Below, piece after piece: positions 31,640-43,400 of a stretch of DNA of 64,000 nt. The stretch covers positions 48,709,842 to 48,773,841 of the forward strand of contig CM059569.1 in assembly GCA_030386875.1 (NCBI GenBank), given 5' to 3'. Each line of letters begins with the position of its first letter. Positions within the stretch are counted from its first letter, which is position 1. The notes beneath the pieces were generated by a model. The model saw nothing but the letters and a program-made list of their open reading frames with translations, ran no database searches and was not told where the DNA came from. The position numbers and the translations under genes are program-made. The DNA comes from Morinoia aosen. Its lineage: Eukaryota > Arthropoda > Malacostraca > Amphipoda > Talitridae.

Positions 31640-33139
31640 TACGTTATGTTAGGTAAGGTTAGGAAAGGTAAGGTTAGGAAAGGTTAGGTTAGGAAAGGTA
31701 AGGTTAGGAAAGGTAAGGTTAGGAAAGGTAAGGTTAGGAAAGGTAAGGTTAGGAAAGGTAAGGTTAGGAGAGGTAAGGTTAGGAAAGGTAAGGTTAGGAA
31801 AGGTAAGGTTAGGAAAGGTAAGTTTAGGAAAGGTAAGGTTAGGAAAGGTAAGGTTAGGAAAGGTAAGGTTAGGAAAGGTAAGGTTAGGAAAGGTAAGGTT
31901 AGGAAAGGTAAGGTTAGGAAAGGTAAGGTTAGGAAAGGTAAGGTTAGGAAAGGTAAGGTTAGGAAAGGTAAGGTTAGGAAAGGTAAGGTTAGGAAAGGTA
32001 AGGTTAGGAAAGGTAAGGTTAGGAAAGGTAAGGTTAGGAAAGGTAAGGTTAGGAAAGGTAAGGTTAGGAAAGGTGAGGTTAGGAGAGGTGAGGTTAGGAG
32101 AGGTGAGGTTAGGAGAGGTGAGGTTAGGAAAGGTAAGGTTAGGAAAGGTAAGGTTAGGAAAGGTAAGGTTAGGAAAAGTAAGGTTAGGAAAGGTAAGGTT
32201 AGGAAAGGTAAGGTTAGGAAAGGTAAGGTTAGGAAAGGTAAGGTTAGGATAGGTAACGTTAGGAAAGGTAACGTTAGGAAAGGTAAGGTTAGGAAAGGTA
32301 AGGTTAGGACAGGTAAGGTTAGGAAAGGTAAGGTTAGGATAGGTAAGGTTAGGATAGGTAAGGTTGGGATAGGCAAGGTTGGGATAGGCAAGGTTGGGAT
32401 AGGCAAGGTTGGGATAGGCAAGGTTGGGATAGGCAAGGTTAGGATAGGTAAGGTTAGGATAGGTAAGGTTAGGATAGGTAAGGTTAGGATAGGTAAGGTA
32501 AGGTTAGGATAGGTAAGGTTAGGATAGGTAAGGTTAGGATAGGTAAGGTTAGGATAGGTAAGGTTAGGATAGGTAAGGTTAGGATAGGTAAGGTTAGGAT
32601 AGGTAAGGTTAGGATAGGTAAGGTTAGGATAGGTAAGGTTAGGATAGGTAAGGTTAGGATAGGTAAGGTTAGGATAGGTAAGGTTAGGATAGGTAAGGTT
32701 AGGATAGGTAAGGTTAGGATAGGTAAGGTTAGGATAGGTAAGGTTAGGATAGGTAAGGTTAGGATAGGTAAGGTTAGGATAGGTAAGGTTAGGATAGGTA
32801 AGGTTAGGATAGGTAAGGTTAGGATAGGTAAGGTTAGGATAGGTAAGGTTAGGATAGGTAAGGTTAGGATAGGTAAGGTTAGGATAGGTAAGGTTAGGAT
32901 AGGTAAGGTTAGGATAGGTAAGGTTAGGATAGGTAAGGTTAGGATAGGTAAGGTTAGGATAGGTAAGGTTAGGATAGGTAAGGTTAGGATAGGTAAGGTT
33001 AGGATAGGTAAGGTTAGGATAGGTAAGGTTAGGATAGGTAAGGTTAGGATAGGTAAGGTTAGGATAGGTAAGGTTAGGATAGGTAAGGTTAGGATAGGTA
33101 AGGTTAGGATAGGTAAGGTTAGGATAGGTAAGGTTAGGA
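31640..33139 (+). repeat. Telomere-like 15-bp satellite (AGGTTAGGAWAGGTA)n
   Basis: About 100 units of a 15-bp repeat each containing TTAGG. From 31650 to about 32340 the unit is AGGTTAGGAAAGGTA, with a patch of GAGGTTAGGAGAGGT (32073-32125). AGGTTGGGATAGGCA units occupy about 32363-32430. From about 32440 to 33137 the unit is AGGTTAGGATAGGTA with almost no variation. Because 15 is divisible by 3, the minus strand stays open for 250 and 241 codons (repeats of FLTLP/ILTLP); these are not genes. The array ends at the start of a SINE copy. Confidence 0.97.
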
Positions 33140-33645
33140 AGCAGTAGCTTCCCATACCAAATTCATTAACTGTTTCTGGGGGTGACTTGACTTTGAACTC
33201 TCGATACATAAGGGAATAAAATATATATCTGTCAGGCCAAGTGCGTGCCTGCTTTCACTGTGCCAAGTATTGCTTTCGTTGGGCTTCGATCATCTTTTAG
33301 GGTGATCAATAGCGCGGTCGATAGCGTGCTAGCGCGGTGATTTATAGTCCTGAGTTCGAGTCTCGCGAACTCCTCGTTTATTTATTTGAAAAACCTTGTG
33401 GAAGCAGTAGCTTCCCGTACCAGATTCATTAACTGTTTCTGGGGGTGACTTCACTTTGAACTCTTGATACATAAGGGAATAAAGTATATATCTGTTGGGC
33501 AAAGTGCGTGCCTGCTTTCACTGTGCCAAGCATTGCTTCCGTTGGGCTTTGATCATCTTTTAGGGTGATCGATAGCGCGGTCGATAGCGTGCTAGCGCGG
33601 TGATTTATAGTCCTGAGTTTGAGTCTCGCAAACTTCTCGTACATT
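33139..33645 (+). mobile_element. tRNA-like SINE, two tandem copies
   Basis: Two copies (33139-33378 and about 33379-33645) of the SINE family seen at 29194-30265. This subfamily keeps a near-consensus B box: GAGTTCGAGTCTCG in the first copy and GAGTTTGAGTCTCG in the second. The A-box region is TAGCGCGGTCGATAGCG. The first copy is truncated at GAAGCAGTAGC, where the TTAGG-type array begins. Confidence 0.75.
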
Positions 33646-34109
33646 TACTGATGGATTAATATGCTGGAAGTTGTGGAGTTGAATTAGCTTGTATCACAGA
33701 TACACTCATCACACATATTCGGCTAGCTTTGGATGGACGCAGCTTTTACTATAGGAGATTGGCTTCAGAGGAGGCATCTGGACTTTTTTTTCAAGCATTC
33801 TTTTGGTTGCATGTGAATCTGCGGTTTGAATCAGAGTATTGTGCTTTTTTATCGGGATAAAGAATCTTTTATCTCAGCTTGGAGCCTTGGATTGGTTGTG
33901 ACCCAGTTACTGGGTAGAGCTCCTAATGTTACAAGGATTCTTTTCAGGAGATCATCCCAGTTGTTCAACTTTTTTTGTCCGATTCGTTTGAAAATTTGCC
34001 GGTATATGTATTTTTGGAAGTGAACACTTTTTACTCGTCTCACTTTTTTGATTTAGGCCTTAGTTTTTTTTTAGGAAAAATTAGTTTTTTGGTATGTTTT
34101 TACGGATAT
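33646..34109. other. Intergenic DNA
   Basis: No gene or repeat recognised. Confidence 0.35.
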
Positions 34110-34420
34110 TTCAAAATGCTACTCCTAATTGAATTTTGATGGCAGAACAAAAACAAAGACAGTTTTAGAATCCTTGAAGCTTTTCTTACAAGAAAATGAA
34201 GGGAAATTTCAACATTTTGAAAAAAAATTCGTGATGAGCAATTTTTACTATTACATCACGAAAAAATTATTTTTGGGTTTAAAGCTATATAACTTTTTTT
34301 TCCTCAAATTTGGAAAAAAGCCTTCATTTTATTTATAAAAATGTTTCAAAGATTCCAAAACTGTTTTGGTTTTGACCCAGCATCAAAACTCAATGAGGAG
34401 TAGGGTTTTAATGTTGAAAG
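34110..34420. repeat. Foldback with ~60-bp arms
   Basis: The left arm (about 34118-34180, CTACTCCTAATTGAATTTTG) and the right arm (about 34345-34405) are imperfect reverse complements around a loop of about 165 bp. Non-coding. Confidence 0.6.
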
Positions 34421-34654
34421 ATAGAGGTGTTGGGTATAAGCCATCAACCAAATTTTTTGTGGAAGTGTAATATAATGGACAATGTATGTAATGGAATGCA
34501 GTTTTAATTTTTATTTTGATAATTTCCAAACTTCATATTCACTTCATACTTCATATTTTTATAACTTCATATTCACACTGTGAATTGTGATTTCCAAACC
34601 CAAAAAAAAAAAAATTTTCATGTATATGAAATTTTTTGGTCAATGTCCAGCATG

Positions 34655-35999
34655 ATGCAATCAAAGGAAATGAAAATTTCATTCCCAAGAATCACTAAAG
34701 GAACCCATTTGATAACGTTTTACACGAATGACATTCTGCTCTCTGATGCATTATTTTTTAATTATTGAGCTTTGAAGTTATACGTAAAATTGCTTTCCCG
34801 TGCAAAATGTGGAACACAAAGTACAAACAGGTTGGGTCAGGAAAGATAAAGTTCGGATCACGAGGTGTTAAAGTTTTTGCCAGAACTTCGTAGAAACAAG
34901 AGAATGATAGAAATTGTTAATGAATTATTAAAAAATATTGTTATCAGTTAATATCACTAAAAAAAGTAACGTACAATTTCTCGTATTTTGTGCTTTTGAC
35001 GTTTTTGTTTAGCCGTCATTATTACGTCGTCATCTTTACAGTCAGCTCACAGATGGCGCCACGTGATACCATCACCTTTACAGTCAGCTCACAGATGGCG
35101 CCACTTGGTACGGCCGCCGGCATCATGGAGCAGATGTAAACACAATTGTTAGTGACCTTTATGGGTTGCTTTCAACCTTTATTTATAATTTTTACTAAAA
35201 GAACTGTGGCTACCCCTCAGGACCCAACCTTTTTACGTTTGAAATAGGGGGTTAATTAACGTTATTAATGAAATTCTGGATGGCGCGCTTGCTTCCTTTG
35301 GCACGCGGAAGCCAGTTTCAAAGTTGGGTAAATCTGAAGGATATGTCAGTTATCGATTTTGTAAATTTCGATGCCTTAGCATAGTTAATTAGATCGAAAT
35401 AAACAAGTTTTCTGCTATGCACTTTCCGTCTCAAATGAGTGTATTTTATTAGTTAAAGCGGTAAATGACTTACCGCAACTCCAGTGTTTGAAGTGGCAAG
35501 TTATCCAAGAAGCAGGTCGGACAGCAACACTGCAATGCGCACTCGCTTCCAGCGCGATCGTCATCAAAGACGAAACCAAACCTACCGCTATACCTCGTTA
35601 AATACTCATTTGACAAAAAAAGTGTATAGAAGAAAAGTTGTTTATTTCGATGTTATTACCATGATTCAAGCAACAAAAATTAGAAAATCGATGAGTAGCT
35701 ATTTATTTGAGCGCATTCGTCATCAGAGACGAAACTAAACTTACCGCTATAAATCGTAAAATACTCATTTGAGACGGAAAGTGCATAGAAGAAAACTTGT
35801 TTATTTTGATTTAATTAATTAGGTTCAGGCACTAAAAAGTGGAAAATCGACAACTGACATATCCTTCAGATTTACCCAAAGTTGAATAATTCATAAATAA
35901 CGCATCATAGAGCAGAATGTCATTCTTGTAAATCGTTATTAAATGGGTTCCTTTAGTGATTCTTGGGAATAAAATTTTCATTTCCTTTGATTGCATTGC
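34655..35999. repeat. Foldback element FB-3, with a nested foldback
   Basis: Outer arms match FB-1: ATGCAATCAAAGGAAATGAA and AATCACTAAAGGAACCCATTT on the left (34655-34710), mirrored at about 35945-35999. The centre has two copies of TTTACAGTCAGCTCACAGATGGCGCCAC (35037-35105; only the shared order is given here). A second foldback sits in the right half at about 35334-35868, with arms of about 135 bp (GGATATGTCAGTTATCGATT mirrored near 35850) and an extra partial copy of its right arm at about 35565-35700. Confidence 0.75.
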
Positions 36000-36345
36000 G
36001 CTGGACGTTGACTAATTTTATTCTAACTGGCTTCTATGAATAATTCAGCATTTACTCATTTTATAGACCAATTGCTGTATTTGAACTTGAAATTGAGCGT
36101 TGACAGTGTCGGGGCCTTTGTAACGGCATACAATTCCCTCCTTAATACTAGCACAAAAGAGTTCAGCGCCTGTGTATCAGACTTGTCCAATTACTCCAAT
36201 ACACCACTCAGGATCCAACAATCCTTGTCACAGTTTACAAACTGCCCTTAGATGGCAATACTGGGATAACCAGTATGTCAAGACACCATCTCCATGCATG
36301 GTGGGTTATTACAGTCCACTCTACATGACTGGCTCATTACAGTCA

Positions 36346-37951
36346 CTATCTTTTACTCCAGGCACATACAAGAAGAACATTCATAGCTTCAATGATACTC
36401 AAATTACACTTCCGATTTAGTCCAACAATACAGCGCATATCACAATCATCTTCAGCACATCTGGCATACCACTCATTCTCTCCATACTGCTCAAACCCCA
36501 CCAGGGCTGCCAGATGGTCTAACCTAAATTTCCCTGTTTTAGTCTCAAAATTTCCCTTTTTTGACTAAAAATTTCCCTGTTTTGTAGATTCTTTAAACAT
36601 ACATACGTACATACATAGAATCATATTCCTTTTATAGAGTATACCTATTTCAGTGAATAGCTCTTTCATTTTTCCATGCAAACATGTTGTAGCACTAATG
36701 AGTGGAATGATAGTCGAAAATGGATCTTTAACAACATCTTTTTTAACAACCCTTGCCACCAATGCCAAATACTTTGTACTTCGTTTATATGTTTATTCAT
36801 CCGTTATCAGAGAAAAATAATGATTCTTCAAGAGCTCATCAATATAATCACTCACTTCGCCTCTTAAAACATTCTTCACAATTGCAATACACTTAGTCCT
36901 ACCCCATTTGAAGCCTTTCGCAGTCTCCGAATCAGGACAAGCTGCTTTCACAACTGGGACTAAATGTTCAACAATAGAATGCGGAAGATTATGCTCATAT
37001 AAAAATGCAACAAGTCTAATTTCACCTTCTTCTACTTGTGTATTTTTTCTTCGTTTACTGCCGTTCTACGTATCCAAAGAACTTCTTGTAGTTTTTTCTA
37101 ATTTCTACATTTTTTATATTTGTCATTTCCGCATGGTTTTCAATCTCTGATCTGCCAGCTTTTCCATCTATTTACATCACCTAATTTACATTGAAAATAT
37201 TCTGCTCCTTTTAATTTCTACTGAGCCACCCTTTGAATTTCATTTCAGTTACCCACAACTCTAGGTACTTTTGAGTATGAATTAAACGTTAACGTCTTAC
37301 TTTGGATTGTGGGGTTTCATTCCACTGCTTTACACATTGCGTTAATTCACTTCAAAAATTTCAGTAATGCTGAAGCGCGTCTCTTCAATTTCCTCTCGCT
37401 ACAATCATTACAATGACTAATGCAACTGTGATGATTAGGATCTGTGACTCCGTGAAGCGTGAACCGCGTGAAGTTGAACTGGCGCTGAGCGGTTGCGATG
37501 CATTGGCGCCTCTGATTGCTCCTAGTCAGTATGTACGCGTACAATACGTGTATCAAAGTTCGAACATGTCCGACAAGTGTTAAAAACTATAAATACTAAG
37601 TAGCTTAGCACAAAATGCTAAGTAGCTAATCACTTACATATAATTTTACATGAAAATGAAGCCGCACAGCAAAATTTCCCTGTTTTCATACGTTTTTCGA
37701 AGTTTTTTCCCTTTTTCCCTTTGAGACCCATAATTTCCCTAAAGCAGGGAAATTTCCCTGCATCTGGCAACCCTGAACCCCACAATCATGAAACTCTCTC
37801 TCTCTTGCTCATACCTACTACACTCCAGCACAAAATGCTCAATTGTTTCCTCCACTCCCTTATCACACTGCTGACATAGTTTATAATTATTCTCATTCCA
37901 CCTCCATGTACGCCTATTCACGCATATAAGGAAGCTGTTGTAAATAAACAA
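36346..37951 (-). pseudogene. LINE ORF2 3' end (zinc-binding C-terminus), split by a hAT element
   Basis: The minus-strand coding remnant lies in two pieces, 37951-37776 and 36501-36346, separated by a hAT insertion. The first has LCQQCDKGVEETIEHFVLEC followed by SRYEQER, the CX2C...HX4-5C zinc-binding motif at the end of Jockey/I/R1-type LINE ORF2. Across the insertion the reading frame continues without change (RESFMIVG then FEQYGENEWYARC) to a natural stop at 36346. The copy is strongly 5'-truncated, ending near 37951. Its 3' tail lies to the left toward about 36020. Confidence 0.75.
36502..37775 (-). mobile_element. hAT-type DNA transposon, degenerate
   Basis: The element is 1274 bp, flanked by a perfect 8-bp target duplication AACCCCAC (36494-36501 and 37776-37783). 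The ends are CAGGGCTGCCAGATG on the left and CAGGGTTGCCAGATG on the right when reversed. Inside, the minus strand keeps pieces of a hAT transposase (SDYIDELLKNHYFSLITDE, then STKYLALVARVVKKDVVKDP) interrupted by stops. It is non-autonomous and inserted in a LINE fragment. Confidence 0.88.
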
Positions 37952-37983
37952 ATAGCATAGGAAAATAGTGGGTTAAAAATTTG

Positions 37984-38399
37984 ATTATCTACGAGCAAGG
38001 GGACTTAGGGGTGTTTACAGTTGAGAGGGTTGCGCGGAGTAATTTCAAACTGGAGCAAGGGACTCGTCAGAGTAGAGAGGTGACGCTCAAGAACGAACCA
38101 ATTAGAAGTCTAGAATTTTTGCGGGCATCCCGCACAGCTACAGTGCGCGCCCATTGTTCGAGCGGAGGTATATAAGTGCCGGGAGTATAGGCTAGCTGGG
38201 CAATTTGGCATTTGTCTGGTGCTATACAAGATGTAGGACTCCGCGATCCACGAGGGGAGGAGGGTGGGGCATTCTCAGCGACGTGGTATTCTCTGCAAAG
38301 GTTGGGTTAGGTTAACATCGGCATCTTTGTGATGCTTTATTTCCAATCAAGCCTGATACATATGATCTAAGCATTGGTTTTTCAAATGTCTTATAACTC
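37984..38399. other. Intergenic DNA with a TATA-like motif
   Basis: GAGGTATATAAGTGCCGGGAG near 38164-38185 looks like a TATA-box promoter and may belong to an unrecognised element. No ORF follows. Confidence 0.3.
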
Positions 38400-38541
38400 A
38401 CCCTATATATAGGACACCATGACGGTTCCCCCGTAAAGCCGGTACCCATTTCCGACACCTGAGTTGAGTGGGGTATTGTGCTTGAGCTTTCCCTTATACC
38501 CAACGGGGAAAATCTCCGCGCCAGCGCCGGGATACGAACCC
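38400..38541 (-). mobile_element. tRNA-derived SINE fragment
   Basis: Read on the minus strand, GTCGCGGGTTCGTATCCCGG (38541 downward) contains a Pol III B box (GGTTCGTATCC). It is followed by a GC-rich body (GGCGCTGGCGCGGAGATTTT) and the sequence CGTTGGGTATAAGGGAAAGC. The A box is missing. The fragment is fused directly to Ty3-type internal sequence at 38542. Confidence 0.6.
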
Positions 38542-39482
38542 GCGACAGATGGAATTGCTGAGGCGTCTACCAAACTCCGAAATTTGTCCGCATCGGACAT
38601 CTGCAACTTCTGCAGAATCTTTCTTTTTAAGGTGCCGTACGGATCAACGGCGGGAGGGCTTTCGAGCAATTGATTTGAATCATTCAACAATTTTGTGGGG
38701 GCTGCGGACACAAGGGCGTAGAATTGATCAGTGTTATTAGTTACTTTATGATACCTAAACATTGCCTCACACTGTTGGAACCAGGTATGGGCGTCCTCCG
38801 AAATGAAGGGAGGGAGCCTAATGGGTTTTGTGGGGGCTCGATCTTCATTATCTGAGTCAGGCATGCTAGCAATCTCTTTGGGGATGCGCAATCAAGATAT
38901 CAGTGCCTATGACTTGGAATTAAGTGGCAAAGGTTTGCGTTAATTCTTTTCCTACTCAATCATTCAGATAAAGTTGAAACAGAAGGGAAGGAAATATGAA
39001 ATTGGAAACGAGAAAAAAATTATGCGGTATGCGGCAATTTGCGTAGGCACAAAAATAAAGCAGGTGAGAAAAATTATTTTTCTACCTACTCAATCGATAA
39101 ATAACGTTGAAGAAAACGGGGGGAAAGAGAGAATGGAAACGCGAATTTTTACGGTCGTCAGAATAAACGTAAGCACGGAAATAGGAAAAAAAAATTATTT
39201 TTCCTACCTACTGAGGCACATAAAACAAAAAGGACAGTAAAGCGCTGAGAAAAAAAATTTTGTTAGAGCTGCTCAGAGAATCACCATTAACACAGTAAAT
39301 CCAAGAAATTTCCAAAAACTACGACATGGGAAATTTATTACTACAATGTTATGCCAAAATTAACCTCTCTCACAACCTCTCAAACACTTATCGGGTTGAA
39401 TAGTTTTTAAGTTTTTAAAGAAAGTTTTTGGGGTTATTTTCAACTGGGGTCACCAGTGTTTTTTTATCTTTGGGGTCACCAG
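38542..39482 (-). mobile_element. Ty3-type LTR element, extra partial internal region (leader and gag start)
   Basis: This segment duplicates 44409-45348, the leader and first part of gag of the adjacent element, and lies beyond that element's 3' LTR. It indicates a partial tandem copy sharing the LTR at 39483-40369. It is cut off at 38541, where a SINE fragment is joined. Fossil copy, near-identical to its partner, hence young. Confidence 0.85.
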
Positions 39483-40369
39483 TGTTTTGATCTGACCGAG
39501 GGGTATAGCCAGTCCTCACGAAACCTCGACAAGCATCTGGGAAAAATTATGAGAGGGATAATAAGGCTCTTTGGACTCAGCTTTTGTGTATGGTTTTATT
39601 GGAAGAAGCCGGGAAGATCGCCGAGACTTGATCATGCGGATCGCCGAAACTTGATCCTGCAGATCTTGACTGAAGATACTTCGCAGTCCTGAGGCAGTCG
39701 CTCCGGCCGGTGGATGAGATTTTTAAGTGTATTGTGTTCAGAATATTCAATTTACTGAGGGCAATTTTTAAACAAGCACAACAATCGGTGCGTAGCTATT
39801 TTGTGTGGGCGAAGCCTGCTTAATTTTGGAGCAGGTGAGTTTGATCACAGGTGCCGAGCCTGATGGCGATGATGACTCTTCGTTTGAATAGTAATTAAGA
39901 TCCAGGCACGCTGAATTCAGCGAATGGGAGGCTAATTCAATGGTGCCCGTAATTTTAGGCAGTTGAGAATTAAGGCCCGTAATTAGAGAATATATAAGGC
40001 TAAAGGCCCAGAACATAGCCAAATCTAATCCAAGTAGAGAGTCCCAAAAGCGGCCCAGGGAGAATGTTGTAAATGGTGTGTGTGATGACGTTGAGGTCAA
40101 GCTGATGTTCGCACGCTAAAGCCACAAGCAAGAGTGAGCTAGTTCAAGTGACGCTCTTCGATGTTGCCGTATCGGGCTGCTTTAAACTCGAAATGTCGAA
40201 TGATTATTTGGTCTCTCATGTATTTACACAAAAACTTCAATGATTACGAATTAGAAGTAGAAAATAATTAATAATAAATTATAGTAAGATTTTTAATGCT
40301 AATGATTAATTTTATTTAAGTACGAAAGGGAAAATTCATAATTCTTACGCTTTGTAGCGATATGCTACA
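39483..40369 (-). repeat. Ty3-type element, 3' LTR (887 bp)
   Basis: Nearly identical to 45349-46235. It is shared with the partial tandem copy to its left. Confidence 0.9.
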
Positions 40370-40410
40370 TTACCCCCCAAGGCGCAGACCGAAAGGTCCA
40401 CCCGCTGCAA

Positions 40411-43400
40411 TCATTTGTAGCGGGAAGGAGGTCTAACTACGCGACCCTGCCGGGTTCGGCAGGTGGAAAATGTTACTGAGCGGGGGAGTTTCACCAAACG
40501 GGTCTGCAAATTTAGATCGGCAAGAGTTCTAGGAACACGAGTTACTGCAGCGGGCTCGTCTGGCCTATCCAGACTTGTCGCTGTTTCAGTAAGAGGGCTA
40601 GAATTAGAATCTACGACAGGCTTAGAGATAGGGTTTGAATGTACAGGCACATAGAAAGGATTACACTCAAGTTGACTAGGCAATAATGCAGCCAACTGAG
40701 GAAGCTGAGATGGTAGATATGAACGAGTCTCAGTGGAAGGGGAATTCTGTGGAGAGAATGATGGTTTAGCAGTCACACTATGATCGGAAGTGTACGCGAC
40801 TTTTAATCGATCAATGCTCACGGGGTCGTGTGAACCCGATCTTTCCAGGACAAAATACTTGGGCGTGCGTTTGATTATTTTGAATGGGCCATCATAGGGG
40901 CGCGTGAGTGTAGGTTTGATGGCGTCGTTTCGGACGTACACATGTGTGCAGTCCTGCAAGGCAGGATCCAGTTTGTCCTCAGTCTGAGGCATTCGCGGAG
41001 CCACATACTTGATTTGGCGCATGCAATCTTTTAGGCAGGTTACATATGCGGAACGGTCAGCGGATGAAAATTCAGGCAAAGGTTTTGGGTCAACAATGTC
41101 GCCGGGGAGACGAAGTGTCTGACCATAGAGCATCTCTGCTGCTGTGCACTGCTGATCTTGTCTGTACAGATTGCGGACGCTCAACAATACTACTGGAAGT
41201 CTGTCAGTCCAATCATTGCTGCAGTTCAGGCAACGTAATGCCGACTTTAAATCTCTGTGGACTCTCTCAATAAGTCCATTTGACTGTGGATGATAAGCAG
41301 TAGTGTTTACGTTTTCACACCCTAAAGCAGTGCTAAGCTCACTCCAAAATTTGGAGGTAAATTGTGATCCCCGGTCATGCGTGACGCGTAAGGGAACACC
41401 AAATCTGGAGATCCAGTTGGACATGAAGGCGCGCGCTACAGTCTCAGTTTGGATATCAGGAAGAGGAACAGCCTCAACCCAACGTGTGAACCTATCAATG
41501 ATGGTCAACAAATAAGAATGACCGCGCGATAAAGGCAAAGGACCCACCAAATCTAGGTGTACAGAGTCGAACTTGTGACCTGTGAATGCAACTCTCTGCA
41601 GCGCTGCACGATTGTGTTTCACCACTTTACTACTCTGACATGCATGGCAATTTTGCACAATTTGCTTGACCTCCTTACGCATCGCTGGCCAGACGAAACG
41701 ATCAGAAATCAAACGCAATGTACGGTTAATACCAGGATGAGAGAAAGAATGATAGTGGAGAATAGCTACTCTGCGGAGAGTCGCAGGAAGATACAAACGA
41801 GAAAGTCGCTCGGCATCACGGTACACGCCGTCAACCAAGGTCAATTTCAGAGGGGAAGTGTTAGAAGGTTTGAGAAGGTCCTGAGGTTCAGGATCCTCCT
41901 TCTGAGCCTTGGAAATATTGCCGAAAGTGATTTCACCACTGGTTTGGACAGTATTTATTCTTGATAGACAATCAGCGACAGTATTGTCCAACCCTTTTAT
42001 GAAACGGATGTCAGTGGTAAACTGACTTATAAACGACAAATGTCGCGCTTCTCTTGGCGAATGCCGCTCAGAAGGCATCTTGATCGCTGAGGTCAGAGGT
42101 TTGTGATCTGTGTAGATCACAAACTCCCTTGCCTCTAGAGCATAGCGAAAGTGTCTCACAGACAAGTAGATAGCAAGAAGTTCCCTACCGAACGCGCTAT
42201 AAGCACGCTCAGTGGGCGACAGCTTTTTGGAAAAGAAGGCAAGAGGAGAGATATTAGTCCCTACTTGTTGTTGCAAAACAGCACCTACAGCAGTACTGGA
42301 AGCGTCCACTACTAGACTAAAATCAGCATTAGCAATAGGGTAGGATAATTCAGTCGCGGAAGCTAACTTGTGCTTGATTTCCCCAAAAGCTTTGCGCGCT
42401 TCTTCTGTCCATTTTACCTCAATAGATTTGCCTTTTCGTTTCGGTTCGAGCAAGTCAGACAAGGGGGCTAGAGTTTGAGCACAGTTGCGTATGAAACGAT
42501 GATAGAAGTTAACAGAACCTAGGAACCTTCTTAGTTCCTTCTGGGTCTGTGGAAGAGGAAAGTTTTTGATCACTTCTACTTTGGAAGGCAAAGGTTTTAG
42601 ACCTAGGCTAGAGATTTCATGACCTAAGTATATCAGTGATGGCTTTCCGAGCTCGCATTTTGCAGGATTTACGAGGAGTCCATTGTCGGACAATCTTTGA
42701 AAGACGACCCTAAGATGGTCTTTGTGCAACTCCGGGGTTGTGGATGCCACTAGGATGTCGTCTAGATAGACATAGGCGAAAGTGAGATCAGAGAAAATTT
42801 CAGCCATGTGCCTTTGGAACGTTTGAGGAGCGTTCCTCAAGCCATATGGCATCTTGAGGAACTCAAAGAGACCAAATGGAGTGATTACCGCGGTCTTCTC
42901 AATTGCGCTTTCCTCCAGCGGAATTTGATGGAAAGCGTGCTGCAAGTCAATTTTTGAGAAAATTTGTGCTCCCTCTAAATTTGCACTGAAATCATGAAGG
43001 TAAGGAATAGGGTAGCGATCAGGTAGAGTAACGGCGTTCAGCCTGCGGAAATCCCCGCACGGTCTGAATTCACCGTTAGCCTTGGGTACTAGCAAAAGAG
43101 GGCTAGCCCAAGGACTTTTGGAACTGCGGATAATGCCATTTTCGAGCATGCGCGCAAATTCTTTCTTGGCTAACGCCAATCGGTCAGGCGGCAATCGCCT
43201 TGCACGGGAGTAAACCGGCGGTCCCGTCGTCTCTATGAAGTGCTTTGTGCTGGTCTGCATTTTTGTAGAAACTAAGTTAGAATTTGTCAATGCAGGAAAA
43301 TCTTTTAGTAATTGCTCAAACATGCACTCTTCCTTTAAGGCGATAGAGAAAGAATGCAAGACATTAGCTCTAGTTATGCTACAAGCGGGAATTGAGATCT

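Noticed and set aside
31684-33209. Long minus-strand ORFs of 250 and 241 codons (FLTLP/ILTLP repeats)
   Set aside because: They are translations of the 15-bp TTAGG-type array. The unit length is a multiple of three, so the frame cannot close.
33575-33640. Genuine tRNA gene
   Set aside because: A-box- and B-box-like motifs are present, but no cloverleaf with a sensible anticodon arm can be drawn, and the sequence recurs as part of a 256-bp SINE unit.
35484-35738. 84-codon ORF (RSRSDSNTAMRTRFQRDRHQ)
   Set aside because: It falls within the arms of the nested foldback, and related sequence recurs in the arm copies.
39456-39692. 78-codon plus-strand ORF repeated at 45322-45558
   Set aside because: It lies antisense within the LTR pair of the Ty3-type element; duplication reflects the LTRs, not a gene.
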